Shown: positions 22,350 through 30,190, numbered from the stretch's first letter. The stretch: DNA of 64,000 nucleotides from Capnocytophaga stomatis (GCF_002302635.1 NZ_CP022387.1:2232001-2296000), one strand, 5' to 3'. A program made the numbers and translations. Notes: a model not told the origin generated them from the letters alone.

Positions 22350-23330
22350 ATGAACACAAACAAAAAAACATCCATATGCGATAATTGTTGGGACAAAATT
22401 TTCCCGAAAAGTGATAAAGTAGAACATAAAAAAGTAACGTTCAGAAATCGCTACGGCATAGTTCTTGTCGGCGATTTGTACTTTCCGAAAAACAGCGAGA
22501 ACACGAAACTTGCAGCTCTTGCCGTTTGCGGTGGATTCGGAGCGGTAAAGGAGCAAGCCTCCGGATTTTACGCCCAGATGATGGCGGAAAGAGGTTTTGT
22601 AACCTTGGCTTTTGACCCTTCTTATACAGGCGAAAGCGGTGGCGAACCTCGCAATGTAGCCTCACCCGACATCAATACCGAAGACTTTTCGGCTGCGGTC
22701 GATTGCTTGGGGCTTCAACCCTTTGTGGACAGAGAAAAAATAGGGCTTATTGGCATCTGCGGTTGGGGCGGATTTGCCCTGAACGCTACGGCTATCGACA
22801 CGCGAATAAAGGCGGTGGCGACGATGGTAATGTACGATATGTCTCGCGTCTTTAGCAAAGGATATTTCGACAGTAACACACCCGAAATGCGTCTAGAAAT
22901 GAAGCGTTCGCTCAATGCGCTTCGTTGGACGGATGCCGAAACGGGAATGCCTGCTCCTGGCTATCCGATGCCAGACGCTCCTTCCGATAAAGTTCCTCAG
23001 TTCCTGAACGATTATATCGAGTTTTATAAAACTCCGAGAGGTTTCCACGAGCGTTCGGTTTCCAATCAGGTTTGGACAGCCACTACACTGCTTTCGTTTC
23101 TAAATTTTCCATTGCTGTCGTATGCTCACGAAATAGATGTCCCGACCCTTATCGTTGCGGGAGAAAACGCCCATTCCCGCTATATGAGCGAAGATGCCTA
23201 CCAATCCGTAGGAAGCAAAAACAAGGAGTTGTTTATTGTTCCCAACGCCAAGCACACCGACTTTTACGACAATCAGGCAGGAGTGATTCCGTTTGATAAA
23301 TTGGAAACGTTTTTTAAGGAGAATTTGTAA
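22350..23330 (+). CDS. Alpha/beta hydrolase with Cys nucleophile (YcjY/dienelactone-hydrolase-like)
   Basis: 326 residues, alpha/beta hydrolase fold. The nucleophile elbow reads GLIGICGWGG, so the nucleophile is Cys rather than Ser, as in dienelactone hydrolases and the YcjY group. The acid is likely Asp or Glu in VAGENAHSRYMSED, and the base is the His of NAKHTDFYD. The oxyanion region is CGGFGAVKEQASGF. The N-terminal CDNCWDKIFP holds a CxxC that might bind metal or form a disulphide. Substrate unknown. It is 43 bases after the CPBP gene and is bracketed by two versions of the CPBP tail. Confidence 0.85.
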   Translation: MNTNKKTSICDNCWDKIFPKSDKVEHKKVTFRNRYGIVLVGDLYFPKNSENTKLAALAVCGGFGAVKEQASGFYAQMMAERGFVTLAFDPSYTGESGGEPRNVASPDINTEDFSAAVDCLGLQPFVDREKIGLIGICGWGGFALNATAIDTRIKAVATMVMYDMSRVFSKGYFDSNTPEMRLEMKRSLNALRWTDAETGMPAPGYPMPDAPSDKVPQFLNDYIEFYKTPRGFHERSVSNQVWTATTLLSFLNFPLLSYAHEIDVPTLIVAGENAHSRYMSEDAYQSVGSKNKELFIVPNAKHTDFYDNQAGVIPFDKLETFFKENL

Positions 23331-23352
23331 GAAATTCAGAATTCAAAAAGAT

Positions 23353-23472
23353 ATGATTATCAATGGAGTGGACACAAAATTTGGGTTCACTCTGTTGATG
23401 ATTTATTTAGAGGTAGGCTTGTATTTGAGGAAGATACGGAAAAAGAAAAATTATTTACTTCATAATCAATAA
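23353..23472 (+). pseudogene. C-terminal remnant of a second CPBP gene
   Basis: An open frame of 39 residues ends with FGFTLLMIYLEVGLYLRK and then IRKKKN, aligning with FGAVPLLIHLCIGLYLRK, IRKRKN at the end of the CPBP protein at 21479. Most base differences in the shared tail are transitions, so it derives from a diverged relative rather than a recent copy. The following noncoding bases (AAACTAAAAATC, AACACAAA) also resemble the leader of the hydrolase gene. Confidence 0.7.
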
Positions 23473-23553
23473 AATTGTAAAACTAAAAATCAACGATACA
23501 AACACAAATGAACAAAATAATATAACAAAACAACAAAGTCATAAAAAAAACGT

Positions 23554-23561
23554 TACCTTTG
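23554..23561 (+). promoter_or_regulatory. -7 element TACCTTTG of the HU-like gene
   Basis: Exact TAnnTTTG match 44 bases before the ATG at 23606. Confidence 0.55.
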
Positions 23562-23605
23562 TAGCAGTTTTAAAACAAATCGTTTCATTTAAAATTTTTA
23601 TTGTT

Positions 23606-23989
23606 ATGCCTATAAAGTATAAAGTAATTCAGCGGGTACAGCCTGGCGTAAGCGGCGGAGGCGACAAAAAGTATTATGCCACCAACACTATTTCGGGCGA
23701 AAAAACATTGGTTGACCTCACCAAAGAAATCGAAAAGATAAGTACGGTAAGCGGTGCCGACATTCGTGCCGTTCTGTACGCTTTGGTCGATGTGATGCAG
23801 AGTTCGTTAGCCGACGGCAATGCGGTTCGTTTGGGCGAACTCGGGAGCCTGCGCGTGAGTATCAGTAGCGACGGTAAAACCTCCGAAAAAGAAGTTACCA
23901 CAGCAAGCATCAGAGGCGCCAAAGTGCTTTTCACACCCGGCAAAGACCTCAAAAAAATGCTCGATACGTTGGAATTCCAAAAAGAATAG
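23606..23989 (+). CDS. HU/IHF-related DNA-binding protein, Bacteroidota long form
   Basis: 127 residues. It fits the HU-related family of Bacteroidota (TIGR01201-like): MPIKYKVIQRVQPG at the start, DIRAVLYALVDVMQSSLADG as the helical body, VRLGELGSLRVSISSDG as the strand leading to the DNA-binding arm, and RGAKVLFTPGKDLKKML at the end. Such proteins bend DNA and may shape local nucleoid or promoter structure. It is monocistronic with its own promoter. Immediately downstream are four 22-bp repeats and a palindrome that could be its own or another factor's binding site. Confidence 0.9.
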   Translation: MPIKYKVIQRVQPGVSGGGDKKYYATNTISGEKTLVDLTKEIEKISTVSGADIRAVLYALVDVMQSSLADGNAVRLGELGSLRVSISSDGKTSEKEVTTASIRGAKVLFTPGKDLKKMLDTLEFQKE

Positions 23990-23994
23990 TTAGG

Positions 23995-24082
23995 TTTTCT
24001 CAAAAACATAGTTATGTTTTCTCAAAAACGTAGCTATGTTTTTTCGGAAATGTAGTTGCGTTTTTTGGAGAACATCGTTACG
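23995..24082 (+). repeat. Four tandem 22-bp units
   Basis: Units at 23995-24016, 24017-24038, 24039-24060 and 24061-24082, each beginning with TTTT and ending in a CATAGTTATG-like imperfect palindrome. Units 1 and 2 differ at 2 positions; units 3 and 4 are more diverged. The exact 22-bp period places every unit on the same face of the helix. Confidence 0.85.
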
Positions 24083-24085
24083 TAA

Positions 24086-24105
24086 ATACGCAATTTATTG
24101 CGTAT
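24086..24105 (+). promoter_or_regulatory. Perfect 20-bp palindrome before the ABC exporter
   Basis: ATACGCAAT, 2-base spacer, ATTGCGTAT. It lies 60 bases before the ATPase start and directly after the 22-bp array. Candidate operator. Confidence 0.55.
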
Positions 24106-24165
24106 CCATTACAAAAAAACACACAAATTATAGTGTATCTATCATATAAAAAAACAACAAGCACG

Positions 24166-25071
24166 ATGGAAGTTATACAAACCAACTCACTGAGCAAACG
24201 CTTTGGGGCAACCCTTGCGGTAAACAATATTTCCATTCACGTCAAACAAGGTGAAATTTATGGTTTTCTGGGGCTTAACGGTGCCGGCAAAACCACCCTA
24301 ATCCGTATGTTGTTGGGAATGATTAAACCCGATAGCGGAACGATTTCGCTTTTCGGAAAACCAATAACTTCGAAATCTCAAAACTGGAACGACATTGGTT
24401 ATTTAGTTGAAACGCCCTATTCGTATCCCAATCTGTCGGTTTACGAAAATTTAAAAGTGATAGGCAAATTGCGTCATTTGACCGACAAAAACGCCATCGA
24501 AAATATTATCGAAAAATTAAAACTCACAAAATACAAAAACACCCCTGCCCAAGCATTATCACTCGGAAATCAACAGCGGTTAGGACTTGCCAAAGCACTG
24601 ATACACGAACCAAAACTATTAATTTTAGACGAACCAATTAACGGATTAGACCCCGAAGGCATTGTGCAAGTGCGCAACCTCTTAATTGAGCTTGCCCAAA
24701 AAGGTTCTACCATTTTTCTTTCCAGCCACATACTGGGCGAAATCTCGAAACTTGCTCATCGCATCGGCATTATTCACGAAGGAAAACTTATTAAAGAACT
24801 GACAACAACCGAATTATCAAACCAAATCATCAAAAAAATTTTAGTACAAACAACCGATAATCAAAAAGCACTTCATTGCCTGCAAAACTCAAATTATTCG
24901 GCTGTACAAACCAATACTGACGAAATAGAAATTTCAAGTCCGCAAGCCGTTGCGCATCCCGAACACATTTCAAAACTACTGACGGAATGCGGACTTCCCC
25001 CAAAACAAATCTTTTTATTTACGGAAGATTTGGAAATGTTTTTCCTACGAACCATTAACAATCACAAATAA
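24166..25071 (+). CDS. ABC exporter ATP-binding subunit
   Basis: 301 residues from the ATG at 24166; 11 more codons upstream from a GTG are unlikely. Motifs: Walker A GLNGAGKTT (36-44), signature LSLGNQQRLGLA, Walker B LLILDEPINGLDPEG, and the H-loop SSHILGEI. The C-terminal ~85 residues are the extra domain of drug-export/BcrA-type ATPases. It drives export or bacitracin-type resistance with the permease that overlaps its stop codon. The 22-bp array and palindrome upstream may control the pair. Confidence 0.92.
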   Translation: MEVIQTNSLSKRFGATLAVNNISIHVKQGEIYGFLGLNGAGKTTLIRMLLGMIKPDSGTISLFGKPITSKSQNWNDIGYLVETPYSYPNLSVYENLKVIGKLRHLTDKNAIENIIEKLKLTKYKNTPAQALSLGNQQRLGLAKALIHEPKLLILDEPINGLDPEGIVQVRNLLIELAQKGSTIFLSSHILGEISKLAHRIGIIHEGKLIKELTTTELSNQIIKKILVQTTDNQKALHCLQNSNYSAVQTNTDEIEISSPQAVAHPEHISKLLTECGLPPKQIFLFTEDLEMFFLRTINNHK

Positions 25072-25859
25072 TGAAACAACTCATACAAGCCATTGAAGCA
25101 GAATTGATAAAAGTAAAACGCGCAAAAATCCTTTGGGCTACGTTCATTGCATTTGGAATAGCACCCGTTATGGGAGCTGTTTTTATTTTTGTTATGCAAA
25201 ACGGCGATATGTCGGCAAAAGCAAGTGCCTTGATTGTCAAAGCCGAAGCGATGAATCTTCAAGCAAATTGGGAATCGTATATCGGTATTCTTACGCAAGC
25301 CGTAGGTATTGGCGGGGTTTTGCTGTTCGGATTTGTAATCGGTTGGATTTTTGGTCGTGAATATTCGGATAAAACGGCAAAAGATTTATTGGCACTCCCC
25401 ACCTCGCGAACAACCATTTTAAACGCAAAATTTATGGTTTGTTTTTTTTGGTGTCTATTGCTCGTCCTGTCCAATTTGTTACTTGCCTTTGTTTTCGGTA
25501 TGCTTTTGCAACTTCCGCCGGCAAGTACAAACACATTGGTACAAGTGCTAATCAATTACTTTGTTACCACTTTTTTAGCTATTTTAGTGAGTGCTCCAAT
25601 TGCTTTTTTTGCACTTTGGGGTAAAGGCTATCTGGCTCCGTTGGGTTTTGTTATACTAACGTTAGTCTTTTCACAAATAATTGCTGCAACAGGTTACGGG
25701 ACTTATTTTCCGTGGGCAGTACCTGGACTTTACAGCGGTGTGGCAATCCAATACAAATTATCACTCAATAATTTGAGCTACGCCATTTTACTGCTGACAA
25801 GCATCACGGGATATATTGCCACAATCATCTATTGGAATCGTACAGACCAAACCCAATAA
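25071..25859 (+). CDS. ABC exporter permease subunit (ABC-2 type)
   Basis: 262 residues with six membrane helices (about residues 20-40, 72-95, 117-140, 155-180, 190-210, 235-255) and the ABC-2 family opening (LIQAIEAELIKVKRAKILWA). GREYSDKTAKDLLALPTSR is the coupling segment that touches the ATPase. The start codon shares one base with the stop of the ATPase gene. The pair likely exports a peptide or lipid-like toxic compound; substrate unknown. Confidence 0.9.
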   Translation: MKQLIQAIEAELIKVKRAKILWATFIAFGIAPVMGAVFIFVMQNGDMSAKASALIVKAEAMNLQANWESYIGILTQAVGIGGVLLFGFVIGWIFGREYSDKTAKDLLALPTSRTTILNAKFMVCFFWCLLLVLSNLLLAFVFGMLLQLPPASTNTLVQVLINYFVTTFLAILVSAPIAFFALWGKGYLAPLGFVILTLVFSQIIAATGYGTYFPWAVPGLYSGVAIQYKLSLNNLSYAILLLTSITGYIATIIYWNRTDQTQ

Positions 25860-25945
25860 ACGAAATAAACAATCCCGAAAATGCGCAATTTATAATCCAT
25901 AATTTGTAATTAAATAATTTCTAACTTTGCCCAAAAGCATCTTTG

Positions 25946-26716
25946 ATGGCGACTTCAAAATACCAAATCATTAACCCCAACGCATTTTTACGGAAATATA
26001 TAGAGTATTTTTGGGTGGCGGAGACCGACGAATATTTTCGGTATGTTTCGCCTGCGTCCACGCTTACCGATTTGGTTTTCTTTTGTGAAGGGACAGTGAA
26101 AAACACTCAAAACCGGGAAGAATTATCCGAAAGCGGAATGATTTTCGGTCAAAAAATTGTATTTGATAATTATGAGGCTGTTTTTCCCAAAGCCAAACTT
26201 TTTGGAGTTCGGGTGCGTCCATCTGTTTTTCTGTTGACTCACAATATCCCTGCAACTGCATTGAGTGGACAACGCATCTCTTTGCAGGATTTGTTCAGTT
26301 ATGAGGGCAAACTACTTACAGAAAAAATGCTCAACTCCAAAACATTGACTGAAGCTGTAAGCCTTTTTTCAAACTTTTTGATGCAAAAAGCAACGGATTT
26401 GCCTATGAAATATCAATCTGTCGAAAAATGGTTATCAAAAACCAATTTCCTAAGTCCCGATATTTCTACTAAAGATATTTGCCTTTCTCAACGGCAATTT
26501 GAGCGAAATTTTAAGGAGTTTACTGGTTTTTCCTTGCGGAAATATATCAAAATCAAACGATTTGAACAAGTATTTCGATATTTACAACATACTAAAAATA
26601 AAGAAAACCTCACCGAAATCGCCTACCGATTCGGCTACTACGATCAGGCGCATTTCAATCGAAATTTCAAGGAGTTTACGAACCTTTCGCCTTTGCAATT
26701 ATTCCGGAAAATCTAA
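25946..26716 (+). CDS. AraC-family regulator
   Basis: 256 residues from the ATG at 25946; a TTG one codon before is unlikely. The N-terminal ~150 residues (KYQIINPNAFLRKYIEYFWV) resemble the DUF6597-type sensor part found on Bacteroidota AraC proteins. The C-terminal double helix-turn-helix is clear: STKDICLSQRQFERNFKEFT and LTEIAYRFGYYDQAHFNRNF. It binds DNA; the effector is unknown. The next gene is a VOC protein 71 bases away, a common target partner. Confidence 0.88.
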   Translation: MATSKYQIINPNAFLRKYIEYFWVAETDEYFRYVSPASTLTDLVFFCEGTVKNTQNREELSESGMIFGQKIVFDNYEAVFPKAKLFGVRVRPSVFLLTHNIPATALSGQRISLQDLFSYEGKLLTEKMLNSKTLTEAVSLFSNFLMQKATDLPMKYQSVEKWLSKTNFLSPDISTKDICLSQRQFERNFKEFTGFSLRKYIKIKRFEQVFRYLQHTKNKENLTEIAYRFGYYDQAHFNRNFKEFTNLSPLQLFRKI

Positions 26717-26787
26717 AATGTCGTTTCGGTACAATTTCAGCACACAAATTCGGGGTAGCTTTGCCTCTAATTTAAATTTACATAAAA

Positions 26788-27318
26788 ATGACTGAAAAAG
26801 TAAATGTACCGAAAGGAAGCCACACTGTAAACGCCCTCATTTCCACACAAGATACCCGTGCTTTAATTTCGTTTTTGGAGAAAGTTTTTGATGCTCAAGA
26901 AGATAAAAACGCTTTGGCAATCAGCCAATCCGACGGAAAGATTTTCAACAGTAGTATAACCATTGGCGATACTACGATTATTATTTTCGACCGAAAAGAA
27001 GGTTGGAAACATACGCCCTCTCTATTGCAAGTCTATGTGAATGATATAGATAGAAAACTCGCAACCGCCGAATCACTCGGAGCCACTATTGTTACCCAGC
27101 CTACCGATTTTTATGGAGGGAAATTAGCTCGCTTCATCGACCCGCAAGGCAATTTATGGTGGCTTTTTGAGTTGTCGGAATATGACGAATCCGATTGGAT
27201 TTCAGAAGAAAACACCGAAGAAACCGATGCTGTATGGGCATTAGAACCTGATTCGGATATGACTTACATACACGATTCACTTGTTGAAGCAATGAAAAAA
27301 CTCAATGACTTTCAATAA
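26788..27318 (+). CDS. VOC/PhnB-like protein
   Basis: 176 residues. It has the VOC paired beta-alpha-beta-beta-beta units: VNALISTQDTRALISFLEKV in the first, and LLQVYVNDIDRKLATAESLG in the second, with FIDPQGNLWWLFE at the end of the fold. The metal ligand set of true glyoxalase I is not complete, so PhnB-like or unknown binding is more likely. The acidic tail (about 135-160) is extra. It lies downstream of the AraC gene and may be its target. A 40-base fragment of the gene at 28862 follows. Confidence 0.85.
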   Translation: MTEKVNVPKGSHTVNALISTQDTRALISFLEKVFDAQEDKNALAISQSDGKIFNSSITIGDTTIIIFDRKEGWKHTPSLLQVYVNDIDRKLATAESLGATIVTQPTDFYGGKLARFIDPQGNLWWLFELSEYDESDWISEENTEETDAVWALEPDSDMTYIHDSLVEAMKKLNDFQ

Positions 27319-27336
27319 TTCTAAAGTATTACAATT

Positions 27337-27376
27337 ATGGCACAATCAAAGAACAACATCGTAACCCACGGATTAA
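27337..27376 (+). repeat. 40-bp direct repeat, left copy (5' end of the gene at 28862)
   Basis: All 40 bases are identical to 28862-28901, including the ATG. Here the frame stops after 14 codons (MAQSKNNIVTHGLT). The pair brackets the Crp/SnoaL/TfoX block. Confidence 0.9.
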
Positions 27377-27404
27377 CTTAAAATATACGCAGTAAAAAGA
27401 TATC

Positions 27405-27432
27405 AAAAAAAGCTCTATAATTAGAGCGTTTT
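27405..27432 (+). terminator. Intrinsic terminator before the Crp-like gene
   Basis: GCTCTA (27412-27417) and TAGAGC (27422-27427), flanked by seven A and GTTTTG; it could work on either strand. Confidence 0.6.
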
Positions 27433-27446
27433 GTAAATAATTTTAA

Positions 27447-27474
27447 TTGTATTTTGAAAAACATTGTACTTTTG
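27447..27474 (+). promoter_or_regulatory. Promoter TTG-N17-TACTTTTG of the Crp-like gene
   Basis: TTG at 27447-27449 and TACTTTTG at 27467-27474. The start of transcription would be close to 27480, which favours the ATG at 27491 over earlier start codons. Confidence 0.6.
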
Positions 27475-27490
27475 TGGAAAAATGTTGATA

Positions 27491-28069
27491 ATGTCAAACA
27501 CTCTTGATTTTTCTAAAATATATGCACATCCATTGATTTTTGGAAATGACCTTAAAAAGATTACACAGGCTCATTATAGGATTGAAATCAAAAAAGGAGA
27601 ATATATCTTACGAGAAGGGCAAACGGCTCGAGATTATATGATTTTGGAAAGTGGTATTGTTCAAAGTTTTGTATATGATTACAAAGGAAATAAAATTACG
27701 ACAGATTTCTTTTGCAAAAATGAAATTATAGTGCAAGAACTATCGTTATTCAACCATCTACCAAGTGCTGAAAGTATTGTCGCTTTAACCGATTGTATAG
27801 CTTGGAAGATTGATTTTAAGGAGTTTCAGAAATTGTATCATTCTCTTCCGGGCTATGCTGAGTGGGGGCGACTCTTTATGACCCAAAAGTTATTTCAAAT
27901 AAAAAAACGCTCGCTTGAAATGATTACACTTCCTGCAAAAGAGCGTTATCTACAATTTCTAAAAGATAAACCGCAAGTGATTCAGAATGTACCTTTAAGG
28001 CAAATTGCTAGTTACTTAGGAATTACACATACTTCCTTAAGTCGGATTAGAAAGGAAGTTTCACTATAA
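27491..28069 (+). CDS. Crp/Fnr-family transcription regulator
   Basis: 192 residues from the ATG at 27491, chosen because the promoter -7 element ends at 27474 and the TTG and first ATG would leave little or no leader. The cNMP-like barrel (KKGEYILREGQTARDYMILE) precedes the winged helix (PLRQIASYLGITHTSLSRIR). It is a relative of the protein at 1472. A terminator follows the gene. It belongs to a block of three genes bracketed by the 40-bp repeat. Confidence 0.86.
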   Translation: MSNTLDFSKIYAHPLIFGNDLKKITQAHYRIEIKKGEYILREGQTARDYMILESGIVQSFVYDYKGNKITTDFFCKNEIIVQELSLFNHLPSAESIVALTDCIAWKIDFKEFQKLYHSLPGYAEWGRLFMTQKLFQIKKRSLEMITLPAKERYLQFLKDKPQVIQNVPLRQIASYLGITHTSLSRIRKEVSL

Positions 28070-28073
28070 GTTG

Positions 28074-28102
28074 AAAATGTTGCCTTATGGCAACATTTTT
28101 TT
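28074..28102 (+). terminator. Intrinsic terminator after the Crp-like gene
   Basis: AAAATGTTGCC (28074-28084) and GGCAACATTTT (28089-28099) with a 4-base loop, then T residues. Confidence 0.88.
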
Positions 28103-28115
28103 ATTTTAAAGACAC

Positions 28116-28123
28116 TACTTTTG
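28116..28123 (+). promoter_or_regulatory. -7 element TACTTTTG of the SnoaL-like gene
   Basis: Exact TAnnTTTG match 19 bases before the ATG. The 20 bases around the start (AAAAATCAGAATAAAATGAA) are the same as at the start of the DinB-like gene at 11450. Confidence 0.6.
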
Positions 28124-28142
28124 CCCCAAAAATCAGAATAAA

Positions 28143-28469
28143 ATGAAAGAACTTTTAGCAACTTATTACAAGGGGTTTGCACAGAAAGCAAACTGGGAAC
28201 AAACTTTAGACGAAGATTTTGTTTTTATAATGAACGACGGAGAGCCTCTTTTGGGAAAACAGGCTTATATAGAAATGTACAGAAATTTTTGTAAAAGCTA
28301 CCAAACAATGCGAGTAATCCAAACGATAATAGAAGGAGATAATGCCTTTGTGTTGGCAAATTACGATTGGATTTTGCCCAACGGAACTATACAAAATGGT
28401 AATGTTGCCGAGATATGGAAAGCAGAAAACGGACTTTTGAAAGAGCTGAAAATCTATTTTCATAAGTAG
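28143..28469 (+). CDS. SnoaL-like (NTF2-fold) protein
   Basis: 108 residues with the small alpha+beta NTF2 pattern: an opening helix (LLATYYKGFAQKANWEQTLDEDFVFIMNDG), GKQAYIEMYRNFC, and closing strands (VAEIWKAENGLLKELKIYF). SnoaL-like proteins range from polyketide cyclases to small-molecule binders; this one lacks features that choose among them. It has its own promoter after a terminator and is followed by the TfoX-like gene 36 bases on. Confidence 0.8.
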   Translation: MKELLATYYKGFAQKANWEQTLDEDFVFIMNDGEPLLGKQAYIEMYRNFCKSYQTMRVIQTIIEGDNAFVLANYDWILPNGTIQNGNVAEIWKAENGLLKELKIYFHK

Positions 28470-28505
28470 AAAACAGGCTTTAATGATAATCGATATAGTA
28501 TAAAA

Positions 28506-28841
28506 ATGGCTTACAATGAAGCTTTAGCCAATCGGGTGCGTGAATTTTTAGCAAAAATTCCTGAAATTGAGGTTGAAGAGAAGAAAATGTTTGGGGGGTT
28601 AGCATTTTTGGTAAACGAAAAGATGTGTATTAATGTTAGTGATGACCGTTTGATGTGTCGTTTCGACCCCCAATATACCGAAGGGCTTACCGAAAGGCAG
28701 GGTTATTTACCTTGCATAATGAAAAATAAGGATTTGAAAGGCTACTGCTATGTGGAAGAAATAGGCTACAAATCAGCAAAAGATTTTGCTTTTTGGCTTA
28801 ATCTCTGCTTGGATTTCAACAAAAAAACCAAGAAAAAGTAA
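28506..28841 (+). CDS. TfoX N-terminal domain protein
   Basis: 111 residues, matching the TfoX_N domain alone: EVEEKKMFGGLAFLVNEKMC with the conserved MFGG and a following strand, then RLMCRFDPQY and GYCYVEEIGYKS. In gamma-proteobacteria TfoX/Sxy controls competence, but single-domain forms in Bacteroidota have unknown roles, so a competence function must not be assumed. Third gene of the bracketed block. Confidence 0.85.
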   Translation: MAYNEALANRVREFLAKIPEIEVEEKKMFGGLAFLVNEKMCINVSDDRLMCRFDPQYTEGLTERQGYLPCIMKNKDLKGYCYVEEIGYKSAKDFAFWLNLCLDFNKKTKKK

Positions 28842-28861
28842 TTATTTGAAATCATAAAAAA

Positions 28862-28901
28862 ATGGCACAATCAAAGAACAACATCGTAACCCACGGATTA
28901 A
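28862..28901 (+). repeat. 40-bp direct repeat, right copy
   Basis: Identical to 27337-27376; here it is the true start of the gene. Confidence 0.9.
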
Positions 28902-29413
28902 GTGGAAAAGTGGGAGATATTTTAGTTTTCTCGCAACGAAACGGGAAAACCATTGTTTCCAAAGCTCCCAAAAAACGCAAAGGAGAAGATTCCGAAAAAC
29001 AAAAACAGCAACAAGCCAAGTTCCAACAGGCGGTACTCTACGGAAAGGCTGTCCTTGCAGACGACAATCAAAAGGCACTTTACGAAACCACAGGCAAAAA
29101 AGCCTATAACGTAGCCGTGGCCGACCTGCTCAATGCGCCTAAAATCGAAAGTATCAATGTCTCAAACTACAAAGGCAATGCAGGAGAAACGATTGTTATT
29201 CGAGCCACAGACGATTTTAAGGTTGTTTCCGTAAAGGTAATTATCCAAAATGCAGATGGTTCGTTGGTTGAGGAGGGCGAAGCCGTTTTACAAGGCATCG
29301 ATTGGATTTATACCGCCACTACCCAAAATTCCGACCTTTCAGGGGATAAAATAATCATTCAAGCTTCCGATATTCCTGCTAATGTAACAGAAAAAACACA
29401 AGTCTTAAAGTAA
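28862..29413 (+). CDS. Hypothetical protein, two-part, unknown family
   Basis: 183 residues without a signal peptide. The first ~100 residues are basic and Gln/Lys-rich (GKTIVSKAPKKRKGE, KQKQQQAKFQQAVLYGKA), similar in style to small Bacteroidota proteins of prophage origin. The last ~85 residues look like a beta-sandwich (AGETIVIRATDDFKVVSVKV). Its first 40 bases are copied at 27337. Function unknown; it might be a leftover phage or structural protein. Confidence 0.6.
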   Translation: MAQSKNNIVTHGLSGKVGDILVFSQRNGKTIVSKAPKKRKGEDSEKQKQQQAKFQQAVLYGKAVLADDNQKALYETTGKKAYNVAVADLLNAPKIESINVSNYKGNAGETIVIRATDDFKVVSVKVIIQNADGSLVEEGEAVLQGIDWIYTATTQNSDLSGDKIIIQASDIPANVTEKTQVLK

Positions 29414-29433
29414 TTGACTTTCGATTTTACAAT

Positions 29434-29678
29434 GTCATACTGAGCGAAGTCAAAGTGCTTATTGGTTATCACAGAAAATTTGAATTATGGTTTGTCACAC
29501 TGAGCGAAATCGAAGTGTGATTGATTTCTACAAAAAAATCATCATAAATGAACGAAGAAACAACGAAGAAGTAACGAAGACACTTACACAATTTTAAATT
29601 TAAAATTACAAAGATAAAAGTCTTCGACTTCGCTCAGACTGACACGGAGTTTGTCTTGCTGAGCGGAGTCGAAGCTCC
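29434..29678. repeat. Cluster of CACTGAGCGAAGTCGAAGTG-type repeats
   Basis: Four units: 29434-29457, 29494-29520 and 29653-29674 in one direction, and about 29621-29646 in the other. The core is TGAGCG(A/G)A(G/A)TCGAAG. This is a well-known type of dispersed intergenic element in many bacteria. Units 3 and 4 can pair. Confidence 0.75.
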
Positions 29679-29770
29679 AAAAATTATTTGGAATTACTAT
29701 TTTGAGTTTAGTTCTTAATTGCATATATTTTTTAATGGTTAAACACTGATTTTTCAGCATTTTGACCGCT

Positions 29771-29940
29771 TTTCATCGGCATTGGAGATTTGGCGTTAAG
29801 AAAATCAACGAATAAAGCGTAGAAATTTTCCATTGTTCGAAGCGACCGAAGGAAGCAAGTTTGGAAAATTTTAGCGATATGAGTTTGATTTTTAGACAAA
29901 TATCCAAAGCCTTGATTTTTGGTTCTTTTCATCTAAGGAA
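29771..29940 (+). repeat. Dispersed intergenic repeat, copy 2 (hairpin broken)
   Basis: Same family as 3660-3829. The end reads GTTCTTTTCATCTAAGGAAA; the right arm of the hairpin is missing. The 780-base gap it lies in has no supported gene. Confidence 0.8.
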
Positions 29941-30123
29941 ATCCAACTAATTTTACAATATATTTATTATCAGTGTGTTACTTATTTTTCAAAGTTTATG
30001 AGGTAACGATTTAGTAACGGAGCCAATTTTATTGATTTTATTTGTTTTACGTTGTAACTCAACGATGCGAAGATACAAACTATTTATAAATTGACAAAAT
30101 CATCTTACATCTATAATCAAATT

Positions 30124-30164
30124 AAAAAAGGTGTGTTTTTCATTTCGAAAAACACGCCTTTTTT
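30124..30164. terminator. Strong bidirectional terminator after fructokinase
   Basis: An 18-base arm AAAAAAGGTGTGTTTTTC (30124-30141) pairs with GAAAAACACGCCTTTTTT (30147-30164), with a G-T pair. It serves the minus-strand fructan operon. Confidence 0.88.
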
Positions 30165-30190
30165 ACAGATTAATTTTAATTTTTAAAGTT

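Noticed and set aside
23995-24082. Possible CRISPR array from the 22-bp units
   Set aside because: The units are head to tail without spacers, and no cas genes are in the window.
28506-28841. TfoX-like protein as a competence regulator
   Set aside because: Only the N-terminal domain is present and the competence role is known from gamma-proteobacteria; no com genes are near.
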